Below the pieces are notes generated by a model that did no database searches, had not been told where the DNA came from, and saw only the letters and a list, made by a program, of their open reading frames with translations. Position numbers and translations under genes: made by a program. Positions 33,076 through 43,858 of a DNA stretch of 64,000 nt are shown here, one piece after another. Source of the stretch: Stachybotrys elegans (taxonomy: Eukaryota; Ascomycota; Sordariomycetes; Hypocreales; Stachybotryaceae); NCBI GenBank assembly GCA_020746835.1, contig JAGPNK010000045.1, positions 1-64,000 on the forward strand, read 5' to 3'. The stretch's first letter is position 1. Each line of letters begins with the position of its first letter.

Positions 33076-35675
33076 TACCGTAGGAACTCAGAAAATTGGC
33101 AAGCGTTATGGAGCCCGTGGCGCCGCCCCCCCCATAAAACAGGCGCACGCCTTCCTTCCTATAGTAAAGTGTTGTGACTAGTGATTGAGCCCCAATATCA
33201 AATGACGCAATAGAAATAGGTAAATTCTGTAGCATCCGGTGTAACCCTGACTTTACAATTGCATTTGTGAAGCCTCAGAGATGCATTGACGATGCCGCCG
33301 CTGCAGCCAAATAATCTAAATGTTCACCGGCAGCGCCCACCACGCGTTGAGAAGAAGAAGCCTGGCCCCAGGCCAAAATCGCTCTATGAACTCCCTCCAA
33401 GAGCGTACAAGGAGCGCAAGCGAACAAAGGTGCATCGTCAGAAGCGATTCAGAGCAGAAGTTCTCCATTTCTTGGTGTTTCACCGCATCTATGATCCTCA
33501 CGCAGGCTTGGAGCATAAACGTGCTGTCGTTAAGGGCGATTATCGTACGCCATACCTTCGTGAGGCCGAGGCATTTTTCGGTGTGCCGCTCAGGACGATC
33601 CATAACTGGTGGACCAAGAGAGATAACTTTGGATTGTCAGAACATCGTTCCTGGATTCCCCGCTGGCCTGAGCTCGAGGAGAGACTCTTTAGAGACTTTC
33701 TCAGCCAGAGGAAAGCAGGAAAGATCGTCACAACATCATGGTTTCGTACACGAGCTCGGAGCATCTTTGGAGAGCAAAACCCTGAAGTTGAGAAGCTGTT
33801 CACCTTCTCCAACGGCTGGTGGAACGGATTCAAGAAACGCTGCAACATCGTATGCAGAAGAATCACTAAACAAGCAACTCATAGACCCGAGGACTCTTTA
33901 AAAATTGTCCTAAGCTTCCTCCGCTTCATCAAGAGAGTTTCCCAAGGATCCAAGCCCAATTCTCCCTTCCCAGACATCCTCAACGTGCTGCCGCGCTTCA
34001 AAACATGTTGTATCATCAATCTTGATGAAACCCCGGTCCCTTTCCAGTTTCTCGATGGCCGAACCTGGGACGTCCGCGGCGCCAAGACTATAAGCGGAAA
34101 AGCAGACCGTTCTGGCTGGAATAAGCGGCAGGCGACTCTTATTATATTTATTTTTGCTGATGGATTGTTCCGAGACCCCAAGGATAGCGAGAATGACGAA
34201 GAAAAACCTCTACGCTTAAAGCCAAAGTTAATCTTCAAAGGATCGTCAGAAGGGAGGCTCTGGGACCAAGAGCATGATGACTATGCTCCCGACGTCACCG
34301 TTGAGTTCAATCCAACTGCATATAATAACGAGGAGCTGTTTCTGAAGTGGATTGAGAAGGAATATCTCCCTTCTTTAAAGGACGATCAAGATAATCTCTT
34401 GGTGTATGATGTTGCAGCTTTTCATAAGACTGACCAAATTATGGCCGCCCTCAAGACCAAGAGAGTCACTACAGCGATGATTCCGCCGGGTCTCACAAGC
34501 TTGCTTCAACCACTAGATACAGCTATCAACGGACCATTCAAACGTTGGTTACGCGATGAAGCTGACCTGTACACTCAGAGACGCGAGGACGAAGGAGAAA
34601 CTGAGTGGACTGTGCGAGAGAAGCGGATCATGACTACTTGGATTGTCTCTGCTGCTATGAAAACCCTAGAATCCAAAGCTCAGCTTGTCGCGAAGGCATT
34701 CACGGATTGCGGCATTAGTATTCTTCCAGACGGGTCTGGGGATTTCAAAATCAACATCAAAGACATCCTTAGTGATCAGATTGATCTCTCCGGGTGGGAA
34801 AATGCCGAGGAAATTATCATCAAAGACGAGGAGCTTGTCCCTAGCTCTCAAGACCCTGACGAGCTTATCGTCGCTGGCGATGACGACGAACCGGAGCTAC
34901 GCATGAGTCTTATGAAGTTGAAGGAGTTACAGCATCTGCTTAAATCAGCAAAGCTTCCAACGCCAGGAAATAAGAAGACTCTTCTTGAACGGCTCTGCAA
35001 GCATCTAAAGGAAAAGGATGATGATGATCCGGCTGAAGACACAATTGTAGTAGCGATAGATGACTCGGGCGAGGAAGATGACCCTGCTTATGACGTTTGA
35101 CGGGCTTCATAGTAATTTTACTCAATTATATATCCACCACAAGGCCCTGGCCTCGTGCCACATGCGAATTTGAGCAAACCTATCATCGTAACGCTCCCAC
35201 CACTTTCCTTGATCTTCAACCCTATATAAACAACGCTGTTCACGTTGGAGAAGCTCACCAATGGCATCACGACTCCTATCTCTCACCCAACCGTGCTGTT
35301 AAATTCCCAAGGCAAGGGAAACGCCCGTTCTAATACCCGGTGATAAGGACTTACGGTATTCGAGTTGATAAACGCCTCCGAGCTCAAAGCAGGCCTCGTT
35401 TTCGAAGCCTCGGGCTACAATTGGTCAGCAGCATTAGTAGCGGTCAATAGCGGCAGAAAATGCGACTCCAAAAACACATATATCACATCAATAAAGCCTG
35501 CTTTAGGCATCTCAAGGGCTTCAATTGCGGCCGGCAGGGTCAAGAAAGTAGGTAGGGATGATGTTGCATTGTAGTGAAGATTTGGTTACGAATAAAGTTA
35601 GGTGGCGCTAAATCCGTCACGCCATTTCACCACTAGCGGCTCCATAACGCTTGCCAATTTTCTGAGTTCCTACGG
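33076..35675 (+). mobile_element. Intact pogo-type transposon with perfect 38-bp terminal inverted repeats
   Basis: The inverted repeats 33076-33113 and 35638-35675 (starting CCGTAGGAACTCAGAAAATT) are identical over 38 bp. TA flanks each end (33074-33075, 35676-35677). The 2.6-kb interior encodes one uninterrupted transposase. The left arm is about 180 bp and the right arm about 540 bp without further gene. Perfect ends, an intact gene and no C-to-T stops indicate a recent insertion that escaped RIP. Confidence 0.85.
33292..35100 (+). CDS. pogo/DDE_1 transposase with C-terminal SAP domain
   Basis: A single exon of 602 codons. I took ATG 33292 as start; the frame upstream offers none. It has a basic N-terminus (VEKKKPGPRPKS), then a DNA-binding part (FGVPLRTIHNWWTK; SQRKAGKIVTTSWFRTRARS). 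The DDE catalytic core has Asp residues in CCIINLDETPVPF, NLLVYDVAAFH and SLLQPLDTAING; the last is the third acidic residue, Asp as in pogo. Near the C-terminus LMKLKELQHLLKSAKLPTPG then KKTLLERLCKHL resembles a SAP DNA-binding helix pair, followed by an acidic tail. It presumably cuts and pastes its own element at TA sites. Confidence 0.88.
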   Translation: MPPLQPNNLNVHRQRPPRVEKKKPGPRPKSLYELPPRAYKERKRTKVHRQKRFRAEVLHFLVFHRIYDPHAGLEHKRAVVKGDYRTPYLREAEAFFGVPLRTIHNWWTKRDNFGLSEHRSWIPRWPELEERLFRDFLSQRKAGKIVTTSWFRTRARSIFGEQNPEVEKLFTFSNGWWNGFKKRCNIVCRRITKQATHRPEDSLKIVLSFLRFIKRVSQGSKPNSPFPDILNVLPRFKTCCIINLDETPVPFQFLDGRTWDVRGAKTISGKADRSGWNKRQATLIIFIFADGLFRDPKDSENDEEKPLRLKPKLIFKGSSEGRLWDQEHDDYAPDVTVEFNPTAYNNEELFLKWIEKEYLPSLKDDQDNLLVYDVAAFHKTDQIMAALKTKRVTTAMIPPGLTSLLQPLDTAINGPFKRWLRDEADLYTQRREDEGETEWTVREKRIMTTWIVSAAMKTLESKAQLVAKAFTDCGISILPDGSGDFKINIKDILSDQIDLSGWENAEEIIIKDEELVPSSQDPDELIVAGDDDEPELRMSLMKLKELQHLLKSAKLPTPGNKKTLLERLCKHLKEKDDDDPAEDTIVVAIDDSGEEDDPAYDV

Positions 35676-35677
35676 TA

Positions 35678-36113
35678 GGTCACCAGGAGTGCCAACTCTG
35701 GTCTCTCGGCGGCTAGTGGTACGGCTAAATGAAGAGCCTTCCAGCGTCGAACGGTGCGGCAAAGACCGTGGCTAGAGGTGGCGCGAGGATCCAGGCGAAG
35801 TTAAGGTGGATACGGTCGTTTCGGCGTGAGTCTTTCGGTCAGTTCACTGTCATTCCCTCGATCTAATAGGTCCGAAAAAAGTCTGTGACTTCAAGGGCGC
35901 ATGGGGCCAACCCCACGTGCCCTGCAAGAGAAGCAATGATTGGTTGTACTGCACCATTTCGAGTGGGTACTAACGGAGATAACTAGGTAGGTCAGCCAAG
36001 CGAGTGAACCTATGTGCTGTCTTAAATCTCCAACTTTTCAACACTCGAGTCGTTCAGTACCAATTCTGCTGCCATCGACCAGAGCTTCAACACAATTTTA
36101 CACTATTACCAGG
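35678..36113. promoter_or_regulatory. Upstream region of the chromate transporter gene
   Basis: Lies between the pogo element and the next start codon. No gene and no clear TATA box. Confidence 0.3.
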
Positions 36114-37859
36114 ATGACTATTCGACGCTGGGGAAGCGGGCAGCCTGTTAACGCCGGGAGCAAGTTGTGGAATGCCATCCACACTAATTACCATCTTGGG
36201 TTTACCTCCTTTGGTGGTCCCCCAGTGCATTTCAAGATCGTGAGCTACAGCTTTGTTCTTATGATCATGTTCCATCGTGACATATATTGCGTCTCGGACA
36301 GGACGACTGCTGACGAATGCCCCCATCCCGTAGTTTCATGACAAATTCGTCCAGAAGCTGCAATGGATCGACGAGCAAGTGGTACGTTGAGTTTTCCGTG
36401 GTATCGTTGGGTAATGCTGCATTGCTGATCAGTATGCAGTATCAAGAATTATTCAGTGTATGCCAGGCCTTCTCTGGCCCTGGTAGCACCAAAATGCATT
36501 ACTGTATCAACCTCATCCATGACGGTTTCCTGCCTGCCTTGTTGAGCTTTTTTATCTGGAGGTAAGCATCCATGTCCAGTCCAAAATCTCTCATCGGCGC
36601 TGCTAACTTGTTTCACTAGCTTACCTGGCGCCCTTGGAATGTACGGCCTCTCTATTGGCATCTCGAACATCGGAGACTTACTCCCCGGTCCGGTTTATGC
36701 ACTCCTCTCCGGCCTCAACGCCTCGACCGTCGGCATCATCGCAGTCGCCGCCGTTCAACTGTCAGAAAAAGCCATTACCGATAAAATAACCCACATACTC
36801 GTCTTCCTTGGAGGCGCGGCCGGCATCCTATATAACGCGCTGTGGTACTTTCCCCTTCTGATGTTCCTAGCCGGCGTCGCAACCGTCGTTCATGATTATC
36901 GCTGGCTTCACGGCCCCATCAAGGTCGTCGTGAGCGTGGTGAAGAACCCCAGGAGACGACGTCTGGCAGAAGGGCCGGAATCCGTCGAGCCCTCCCAGGC
37001 GCAGTCCGTCAATCAGCACAACACTGCTACCGCCACTGCTACTTCTCCCGAGGCTGCGACAAAACGGAATGAGGCAGGGACGCGCTCAAGCCGAGATAAC
37101 GATGTGGAAACTCTTCCGGTTACTGAGAACGGGCATCAAGAGACCGAGTCGGAACCCCGCGTTGTCCCACCAGAACGCAGCCTCAATTTCTCTTGGACCT
37201 TCGGCCTCGGCATAATTGTCTTTTTCCTCATTACCTTCATCGTCATCATGGTCCTGCGCGGCGTGTTGCCCGTCAAGTCGCTCCTCTTCAGCTTCTTCGC
37301 AAACATGTACCTTGCAGGAACTATCATCTTCGGCGGAGGTCCCGTCGTCATCCCCCTGCTCCGCGAGTACGTCGTCGCCGAAGGCTGGGTTAGCCCGCGA
37401 GACTTCCTCATTGGCCTAGCCATTCAGCAGAGCTTTCCCGGTCCCAACTTCAACTTCGCCGTGTACCTTGGCGCCCTGACTGCGATCAATGGGGGTTACA
37501 ACTCGGCTGCAGGGGCTGCACTCGGGTTCATTGGCATCTTTGCCCCGGGCCTCATCACCGTTCATGGCACCATGGGCATATGGAGTGCTATTCGCGGCCT
37601 TAGATGGGTAAAGTCGCTCCTCAGGGGCGTCAATGCTGGTGCCGTCGGGCTCATTTATACCGCAGTCTACCGCCTGTGGCAAATCGGTTACATAGACGAA
37701 AATTTCCAGCAGGGGACAAGTCTCTCACAGGAACCATGGTGGGTTGTCGTCACGGCATCGAGCTTTGTCTTCGGCTACTCCTTTGGCGTGAACCCTCCGG
37801 TCGCTATCATCATGGGCGCTATGCTGGGCCTAATATGGTATGGGGTTGTCAGGGATTAA
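36114..37859 (+). CDS. Chromate transporter (CHR family, long two-domain form)
   Basis: Four exons (36114-36239, 36334-36381, 36440-36561, 36620-37859) give 1536 nt (511 residues), all phases matching. Two homologous CHR domains are separated by a hydrophilic Ser/Glu-rich loop (about residues 210-295). Domain 1 has LGFTSFGGPPVHF and SLPGALGMYGLSIGISNIGD near LLPGPVYALLSGLNASTVGI. Domain 2 has AGTIIFGGGPVVIPLLREYV, a WVSPRDFLIGLAIQQSFPGP segment and NFNFAVYLGAL. The family exports or exchanges chromate, with sulfate as a competing anion, across the plasma membrane. The gene ends 38 bp from the stop of the convergent mutase-family gene. Confidence 0.92.
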
Positions 37860-37897
37860 TTTAACGTGAGATGGACGATAGTTTCTCCATTTTAACT

Positions 37898-38536
37898 TCA
37901 CTCCAGGGGAATAAGTATAGCACCTCCGCCCTCCCTACTACCCATCCTGAAGGCTTTCCAGCCCGCCTTGGGGAGGTCAATCGCGTCGTCCTCAGCTAAG
38001 AATTTCATAAACACACCATGAGTGACAACAACCACATTCGTCCTTCGCCTCTCGTCATCCTCTTCTCTATCCTTCTCGAGTGAAGCAATAATCTCCCGCA
38101 ATCTCTCGCGGAATCGTTGCGCTCGTTTAACGACCGCAGCATCATCCGCGGCGTACAACCCCTCTTTGATGAACCATTCATGCTCCAAGTCCCCAAAATC
38201 GAGACCCGGAAAGGCCTTGTTCAGTTCAGCACGTCCAGACCCGGTGTCACAAGGAAGGTCGCTGCGCTCCTGAAGGTCGGGGTCGACAATGAGCTGGGCG
38301 CCGCCTGCTGCATCTTTGCGGAAGACTTGACCGAAGCCGGCGGTCGTAGTTTGCAGCGTGCGTGTAAGTGGAGATGTGAGCACGACGGCGATTGAGGCTG
38401 TATCAGGGAAATTTTCAGTCAGAGTTGCTGCCTGGGCCAAGCCGCTAGCAGTGAGAGGTGGATCTCGCTGTGTGAAGTCTTTCGAGATGTTGTGCTCCGA
38501 CTCGGCGTGGCGGACGAGGTAGATGACTGAAGACAT
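37898..38536 (-). CDS. Histidine phosphatase / phosphoglycerate mutase family protein
   Basis: A single exon, 212 residues from ATG 38536 (MSSVIYLVRHAESEHN); an in-frame ATG further up (38602) would add 22 residues without known homology. LVRHAESEHN carries the catalytic His. LTSPLTRTLQTT supplies the second substrate-binding Arg, LQERSDLPCDTG the acidic residue region, and VVVVTHGVFMKFL the second catalytic His. This is the cofactor-dependent mutase fold, in the branch of small fungal phosphatases of broad or unknown substrate rather than the glycolytic enzyme. Confidence 0.88.
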   Translation of the reverse strand: MSSVIYLVRHAESEHNISKDFTQRDPPLTASGLAQAATLTENFPDTASIAVVLTSPLTRTLQTTTAGFGQVFRKDAAGGAQLIVDPDLQERSDLPCDTGSGRAELNKAFPGLDFGDLEHEWFIKEGLYAADDAAVVKRAQRFRERLREIIASLEKDREEDDERRRTNVVVVTHGVFMKFLAEDDAIDLPKAGWKAFRMGSREGGGAILIPLE

Positions 38537-39207
38537 GGCTGCTCTTTGCAGAATCTCGTAGTTCACCCTTGTGAAGGGGTTTGTGGATTGTTTCCATGCC
38601 ATCGGTGCCACGATGTGCTGATAGCGTTATATAGGTTAGGTTAGGTTATATTCCTGTAGCCGCTAGATACATAAGCAGCCATGCCCGGTTAGCGGGGTTG
38701 GCGGACAGCCGAAGCTCGCTCCGGGTGTTAATCCAGAGTCTGCCCCACTTCGCCAACATCAACGAACATTGACCAGCTGTCCCCAATGATCCCGCTTTCT
38801 CCTTAACCTCAATCTACCCGTGGCCACCGCCCTCGTGCAGAATGTGTTTCTCTACTAATGTACAGTACTTTTAGGCTCTGTCGAAGCGGCTAAGGGACCG
38901 TATTAGTCCTAGAGTTAGCGAGTCAGTCCTGTGAGTCCCAAGTCATGTGACCTGGTCCCCAAGGCGGGTGTCTTTTTCGTCGTGACAAATAATATATCTA
39001 ATATATTATAAGCCTTATATAAGAGGCTAGACTAGCGATATATAGATCGAGTAATATAATCACTATTATAGACATCGTTACACGTGATAGGAGCGTGTAT
39101 AATATATAAGAAGCCTTGATTCAGCTAACAACGCGAAATTAGATGGCATAAACCCACGGATCGCCTCCAGTGACCTGTGCAGCTACCTCTAGCTAAGTAT
39201 TCTTAGA
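38537..39207. other. Intergenic with an AT-rich relic
   Basis: TTAGG-like triplet repetition near 38635-38650. About 120 bp of AT-rich, TA-repeating DNA (38988-39110) looks like RIP-decayed repeat. No gene. Confidence 0.35.
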
Positions 39208-40518
39208 CTATGAACATGTGTACTCAGGACTGCACGCTGGTGAGCCATCCGCTTTCGCATCCAGCAGAGCGTACGTCTCGGTGTGAATAACAAAGTAGAA
39301 GTCCGTGGCACCGCTACAGGCGGTCGGGGGACAGAGATGTGCGGGATTCGAAGCAGTAGGAACGTTGCAGGAGTTGAGCTGAACAAATTTGCCGGGTGTG
39401 GTACAGCTCCTTCCAAGGCCGCCCTTGCTCAAGTCGGTACTGTATGGTACGACGCAGCCGATGTTGACCTGGGCCTTGCCAATTCCATACCCTGGGTCTG
39501 CCGTGAAGGCAAAGTCGAAGCATCCGTCGGCCGTCGTGACCTTCACGGTGCCCCGTGGGGTACCACCCAAGCACTTGCCAGCGCCGGCAATCAACGGAGC
39601 CTCGAAGCTGCCGCTGGATTTGATATCGAAGCCCCAGTTGTTACCACATTTATCTGCGGCGGTGCGTGTTGTGTCTATGAGGCATTCGGACGAGCCATCT
39701 TTCGCGTAAGCAGTCTGCTCATCGCACTTATATTTTAGCGAAGGCGGGGCTGCACAGCAACAGCAGGTTTGGCCATCGGTGCACGAGAACTTCATCGTGA
39801 ACTGATCGCCCCAGGCTTGGATGCTCCCGCAACTACCGCAGCTCGCCATGCTGGGGTCATCATCGGGCCAGCAGGTCTCGCCATCGGACCTCTTCACATG
39901 GGCGCCAACATACACCATCAGATCGCAAAGTTGCTCAATTGTCTTGCCGAGGACGGTGAGAACCTCTTCAAGCGGAATCAGGCAGCTCTTGGAGCCCAAG
40001 CTACAGTACGGGGTACTATTGTCGCTATCGATTTTCCAGTGGAGGCTGCCGGGAGGGGTCGGCTTGCTGTACTCACTGGCAGACACTCCAAAGTGCAGCT
40101 CTGTGATGGTCTGGTCATCCATGGTCCACTGCGCGGAAAGACATCTCTTGAGGGAATAGCCAGAAATATCGCAGTCCACAATGGTGATTTTGATGGTGCC
40201 GGCGTCCTGTTGGCCACAATCAATCTGTTCCTCTGCGCTGACGCTGACAACTTTGACGCTCGGATCGGTCTTGCATGACTTCTGGTTTGTAGGTGTTGTG
40301 GGACACGTCACTGGTTCCCCCGTGCAAGTGTCTCGGCCAAAGATGGAAGGGAGGGATTCGTAGCCGAGGCTGCGGCGAAACCTTGACGGTGGTGTCGCGG
40401 GCGCCGGGCAAAAATCCGACTGCTCTGCAGTGCAGTCGGGAGGGTCTTTGTAGCAATTTCCGGCGGCGGCGCCTCCTGCCAGAGCGGCAAGGAGGCCAGC
40501 GGCGTAGATAATATGCAT
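39208..40518 (-). CDS. Secreted cysteine-rich protein, 32 cysteines
   Basis: A single exon of 436 codons. The N-terminus is a clear signal peptide (MHIIYAAGLLAALAGGAAAG, cleavage likely before NCYKD). A basic SRFRR near residue 50 could be a Kex2-like processing site. The mature part is about 415 residues with 32 Cys, including a CCCC run (QTCCCCAAP), SCGSCGS and paired CPPTACSG. Regions about residues 60-270 and 280-436 each look like compact disulfide-rich modules. No catalytic motif is visible. Secretion, many cysteines and position among transposons fit an effector or cell-wall protein, but the function is unknown. Confidence 0.75.
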   Translation of the reverse strand: MHIIYAAGLLAALAGGAAAGNCYKDPPDCTAEQSDFCPAPATPPSRFRRSLGYESLPSIFGRDTCTGEPVTCPTTPTNQKSCKTDPSVKVVSVSAEEQIDCGQQDAGTIKITIVDCDISGYSLKRCLSAQWTMDDQTITELHFGVSASEYSKPTPPGSLHWKIDSDNSTPYCSLGSKSCLIPLEEVLTVLGKTIEQLCDLMVYVGAHVKRSDGETCWPDDDPSMASCGSCGSIQAWGDQFTMKFSCTDGQTCCCCAAPPSLKYKCDEQTAYAKDGSSECLIDTTRTAADKCGNNWGFDIKSSGSFEAPLIAGAGKCLGGTPRGTVKVTTADGCFDFAFTADPGYGIGKAQVNIGCVVPYSTDLSKGGLGRSCTTPGKFVQLNSCNVPTASNPAHLCPPTACSGATDFYFVIHTETYALLDAKADGSPACSPEYTCS

Positions 40519-41052
40519 CCTCAGAGCTCAAAGAGGGAATTCGGAATGATTTGGGCCTGGGTAGGGAAAGGAAAGTTCTTGTATGTTGGCGAGGGGTAGT
40601 CCTGTGACTGATCTTCTGGGCGCTGGCAGGCTCGAGTCTTAACAGCATGAGAACACAGATATATATAAGCTTATGCTTGGAGAAGTCACGAGGAATCCGT
40701 ACCAGCTAAAGGCGCCATCTACGGCCTAGAAAGGCAGGCACACTCAAGGGGATATGAAAAGTCACATGTTAAAAGCCTAATTGCTCTCCTGGCGCTAAGC
40801 TTAAGACTTAGCTAGAGTTAATTGCAACTGGCCTAGGGAAGGTTTAGAATCTGTCGACGTGGCTAAGGTCTAGAACTCTGGGGTCTTACCGACTCAACAT
40901 GATATTCTTGCAGGGTGGAACTATGGGCTAAACCTTTTGGTTTTTGTTTTTGTTCACCTAGCTAGGCTTATCGAAAAATCCATGGCACCATGTCACGCCA
41001 CCACATCAGCTCACTCTATAATACATGTTCCTTGCATAATCTAATGAATAAT
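40519..41052. other. Upstream region of the secreted-protein gene
   Basis: No gene seen. A TATATATAA stretch at about 40660-40668 lies 140 bp upstream of the start and could serve as its TATA box. Confidence 0.3.
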
Positions 41053-43255
41053 CTATCCCTTTGAGTGTCGTAAGGGAGCAAGCTTGTATTAGACCCACAT
41101 ACCCCTCAATTTAGGTCGGTACAAGAAGTAACTTTGACCCTTCCCCCACCAAAAGCCACACCAAATGGATATTCAAGATACCGCAACAGGGGACACAATT
41201 GTAGTCGGGGGCGTCAGCGAAGTTGATGACGAGCTTCTCATACGGCTGGATCACTATCAGCAAGAGCGGGAATGCGATATCACAGGGAGACCGAATTTTG
41301 AGCCCGTTGATGAGTGCGGCAGCGCTTTTGTGCCGATGGAGGTGGAACAACGTCATCCACTTCTGTCACCGCTGCCGGCGAGCCCGGTTGACCTTCTCCA
41401 GCTCTTTATACCTATTTTCCTTGTGGAAGCCTGGGTTTGCTACACAAATGAGGCTCCCGAGCCTGCTCGAGGTCCCGGACCCGGTTCTCGCGGCAACAGC
41501 AGCTACACACAGCAGCCCTCGCAGCGAGGGAAGGCTTGGAGCCCAACCTCGGTGCCAGAGATGTATCTATGGCTTGCCATACAGATTTACATAGGTCTAC
41601 ACAGGGAAACCTGTCTGGAAGACTATTGGAAGGCCTCCGGGACTAAGGGATACCTTCCAAGTCATCCTATTGTCAAATACATGACTTTCAATCGATTCCA
41701 GCTACTATCCCGCCGTATACAAATTTCCCCCTTTTCAAGGCAGCCACAAGGGCCCTACAAGCCCTGTGATGAGTGGTCTGACCACCTACAGGCTATTTCT
41801 TCGCAACTCTGGGTCCCGGGCACAGATATCTCTGTAGATGAGTGTATGGTCGGCTTTGAAGGCCGTGCCTACGAAAAAACAACTGTCCCTAGCAAGCCAA
41901 CGCCTACAGGGTTCAAAGTCTGGGTTCTAGCTCAACTGGGCTATTTTTTGCAGTGGATTTGGCACACACCGCGGTCCCTGCCTGCCGGCATCAGAAAGTT
42001 GAGGCAGGGCTCGCAGCAGCAGGGCTCACAGCAGCAGGGCTCACAGCAGCAGGGGCAGCAGGGCTCGCAGCGAGGGAAAAAGCGTAAAGCTGCCCCTGAC
42101 ATAACGAAGGCTCTGAACCCTACACAAGCCGTGGTGGTTTCCCTACTATCTAGGCTGCCGGCAGCCATCTATCATGTCTTCCTTGACAACCTTTTCTCGT
42201 CGCCACACCTTTTCCGGGCTCTCAGGGGTCAAGGGATAGCTGCTACAGGCGCTGCCCGGGTCAACTGTGGCATCTATAGGCCCTTTGTTGTGGCCAAGCA
42301 GGAAGACCGTGCCGGGAAGTGCTGGGCTTTCAACCGTATTGAGGCTGTAGCTACGCTGGATGGCAAGGTACGTCAGGGAAAAGGGTCTGAACCATATGAC
42401 CAATAGAAAAACACATACTAATCCTTTGCCCGGCCCCTCAAGGTCAACCAAATCGCGTGGAAAGATAACGCCCTTGTGATACTGCTGTCAACAGCGTTCA
42501 CAGGGGACGAATTCGTCCGCCGAATTCGCCGGCGGCCCTCTGCAACAACAGCACAGTCACGCCCTATCCGCCGCGAATTTGGCCCTGACCCGGTCAAGGA
42601 ACTGCCTATGCCAGAGGCTGTGGCCGCCTATAATAAAAAAATGAACGCTGTAGATATAGGGGATCAACTACGGGCTACAGAAGGTCTTGACCACCGGAAC
42701 CGTAGGGGGGGGGGGGGGGGTGGCGGGCAATAGCCTGGACCTTCCTGCTTGAAGTGGCCCTCGTCAACAGCTATCTATTGCAGCAGCGGGCTCCGGGGCC
42801 CTCGCCGTGGCCCCCCTATAGGGCTCAAAGGCTGTGGCGGCAGCGCCTTGTTGATGACCTCATTGCTCTGTACGGGAAGACTGGGGGCACAAGGGAGCGT
42901 TTCCGTGCTGGCGACACAATGACCTCTCTATCACAGCATAATCATGTCAACAGGGGAAAAAGCAGTCGTTGTTTGGGCTGTCAGGGGCTTCGGGCAGGTG
43001 AGGTACGGCAGCGAGGTGCCCGGCGCAGCCGGGTGCCCCTAGGTCCGGCCAACGGGAATAGCCTCAAGCAGCCAGTAAAGACCCGGCTAGGATGTGACGT
43101 ATGTGATGTAGCTCTATGTACCAGGAAGGAATGCTGGGACTTCTATCATAGCCTAATTTCTTAGGAAACCGAAGTCACGATTTTTTTCTGCATTTTTATT
43201 GGTCAAACCCCTAGTCTGTGACCTCCTTGCTCCCTTATGACACTCAAAGGGATAG
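41053..43255 (+). mobile_element. piggyBac-like element with 30-bp terminal inverted repeats
   Basis: Ends 41053-41082 and 43226-43255 are inverted repeats agreeing at 29 of 30 positions (starting CTATCCCTTTGAGTGTC). The flanks are ATAAT on both sides (41048-41052 and 43256-43260). That suggests a 5-bp target duplication rather than the TTAA of classical piggyBac. The interior carries one transposase gene reading left to right. The derivative at 24.5 kb and the relic at 12-13.8 kb belong to the same superfamily. Confidence 0.8.
41165..43164 (+). pseudogene. piggyBac-like transposase, one frameshift in a G16 run
   Basis: Reading begins at ATG 41165. Core blocks are PIVKYMTFNRFQLLSRR, DISVDECMVGFEGRAYEK, TPTGFKVWVLAQLGYFLQWI, a Gln/Ser-rich insertion of repeated GSQQQ (about 42010-42075) and the Asp-bearing YHVFLDNLFSSPHLFRAL. 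An intron at 42368-42442 (donor GTACGT, branch ACTAAT) is 75 nt and holds two in-frame stops. Removing it joins DGK to VNQIAWKDNA. Downstream, KMNAVDIGDQLR is followed by a 16-G run (42705-42720) where the frame shifts, then RAIAWTFLLEVALVNSYL and the Cys finger CDVCDVALCTRKECWDFYH. Only the homopolymer keeps it from being intact. Confidence 0.82.
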
Positions 43256-43858
43256 ATAATCATATGATATATTCTAATTGTTAAACGCCATATATAATTA
43301 GTATTAAAGTCATCCCCTTCAGTATAAAGGAGGAGCAAACTTATATCCGCCCATATCTGCTAAATTAGCCCCTATGTATATAGAAGCTATATGTACCCAT
43401 AAACTAACTAGAGAGTTTACATAGTATTTTAGTTGTCCAGGTAGATATTTCTGCTGAACAGGTATAATTACTAGCAGGTAGGTCCCGAACCAGAATTCTA
43501 CGTACAATACAGTACGTACATTTTACGACTGCTATTACTTTTATCTTTTCCACCAATAAAGTTTTTGGATGTGCGAGCTAATGCAGAAGCCTGCGGTGAG
43601 CCATTTATAAAGCAAAAGTTGCTTTGATTGAGCTATCTTTAATCGTCAGTCATATCCAGCTGCGATGAGTTGGGCGATTGGAAGATGAGCTCCAATTGCG
43701 TAACCTTGTTTAGGGGTTCACGAGAAACAGTGCCGGAGAAGGCACGTAACACGCAGAGGGGCAGATGAACGGCGAAAATGTGGAATTTAAACAGCCTGGA
43801 CAAGCAGAGCACCTCGCCATTTTCCAACAATCTGAAGTTGACTGGAAAGAAAGAATAA
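43256..43858. other. AT-rich intergenic
   Basis: No gene seen. Downstream of the P450 pseudogene. Confidence 0.35.

Noticed and set aside
38635..38655. Telomere-like TTAGG repeats
   Set aside because: Only two or three imperfect units of TTAGGT, not the fungal TTAGGG array. Not a telomere.
42368..42442. In-frame stops in the piggyBac-like transposase near 42405
   Set aside because: They lie in a 75-nt intron with a GTACGT donor and ACTAAT branch site that is also present in the relic at 12.9 kb.
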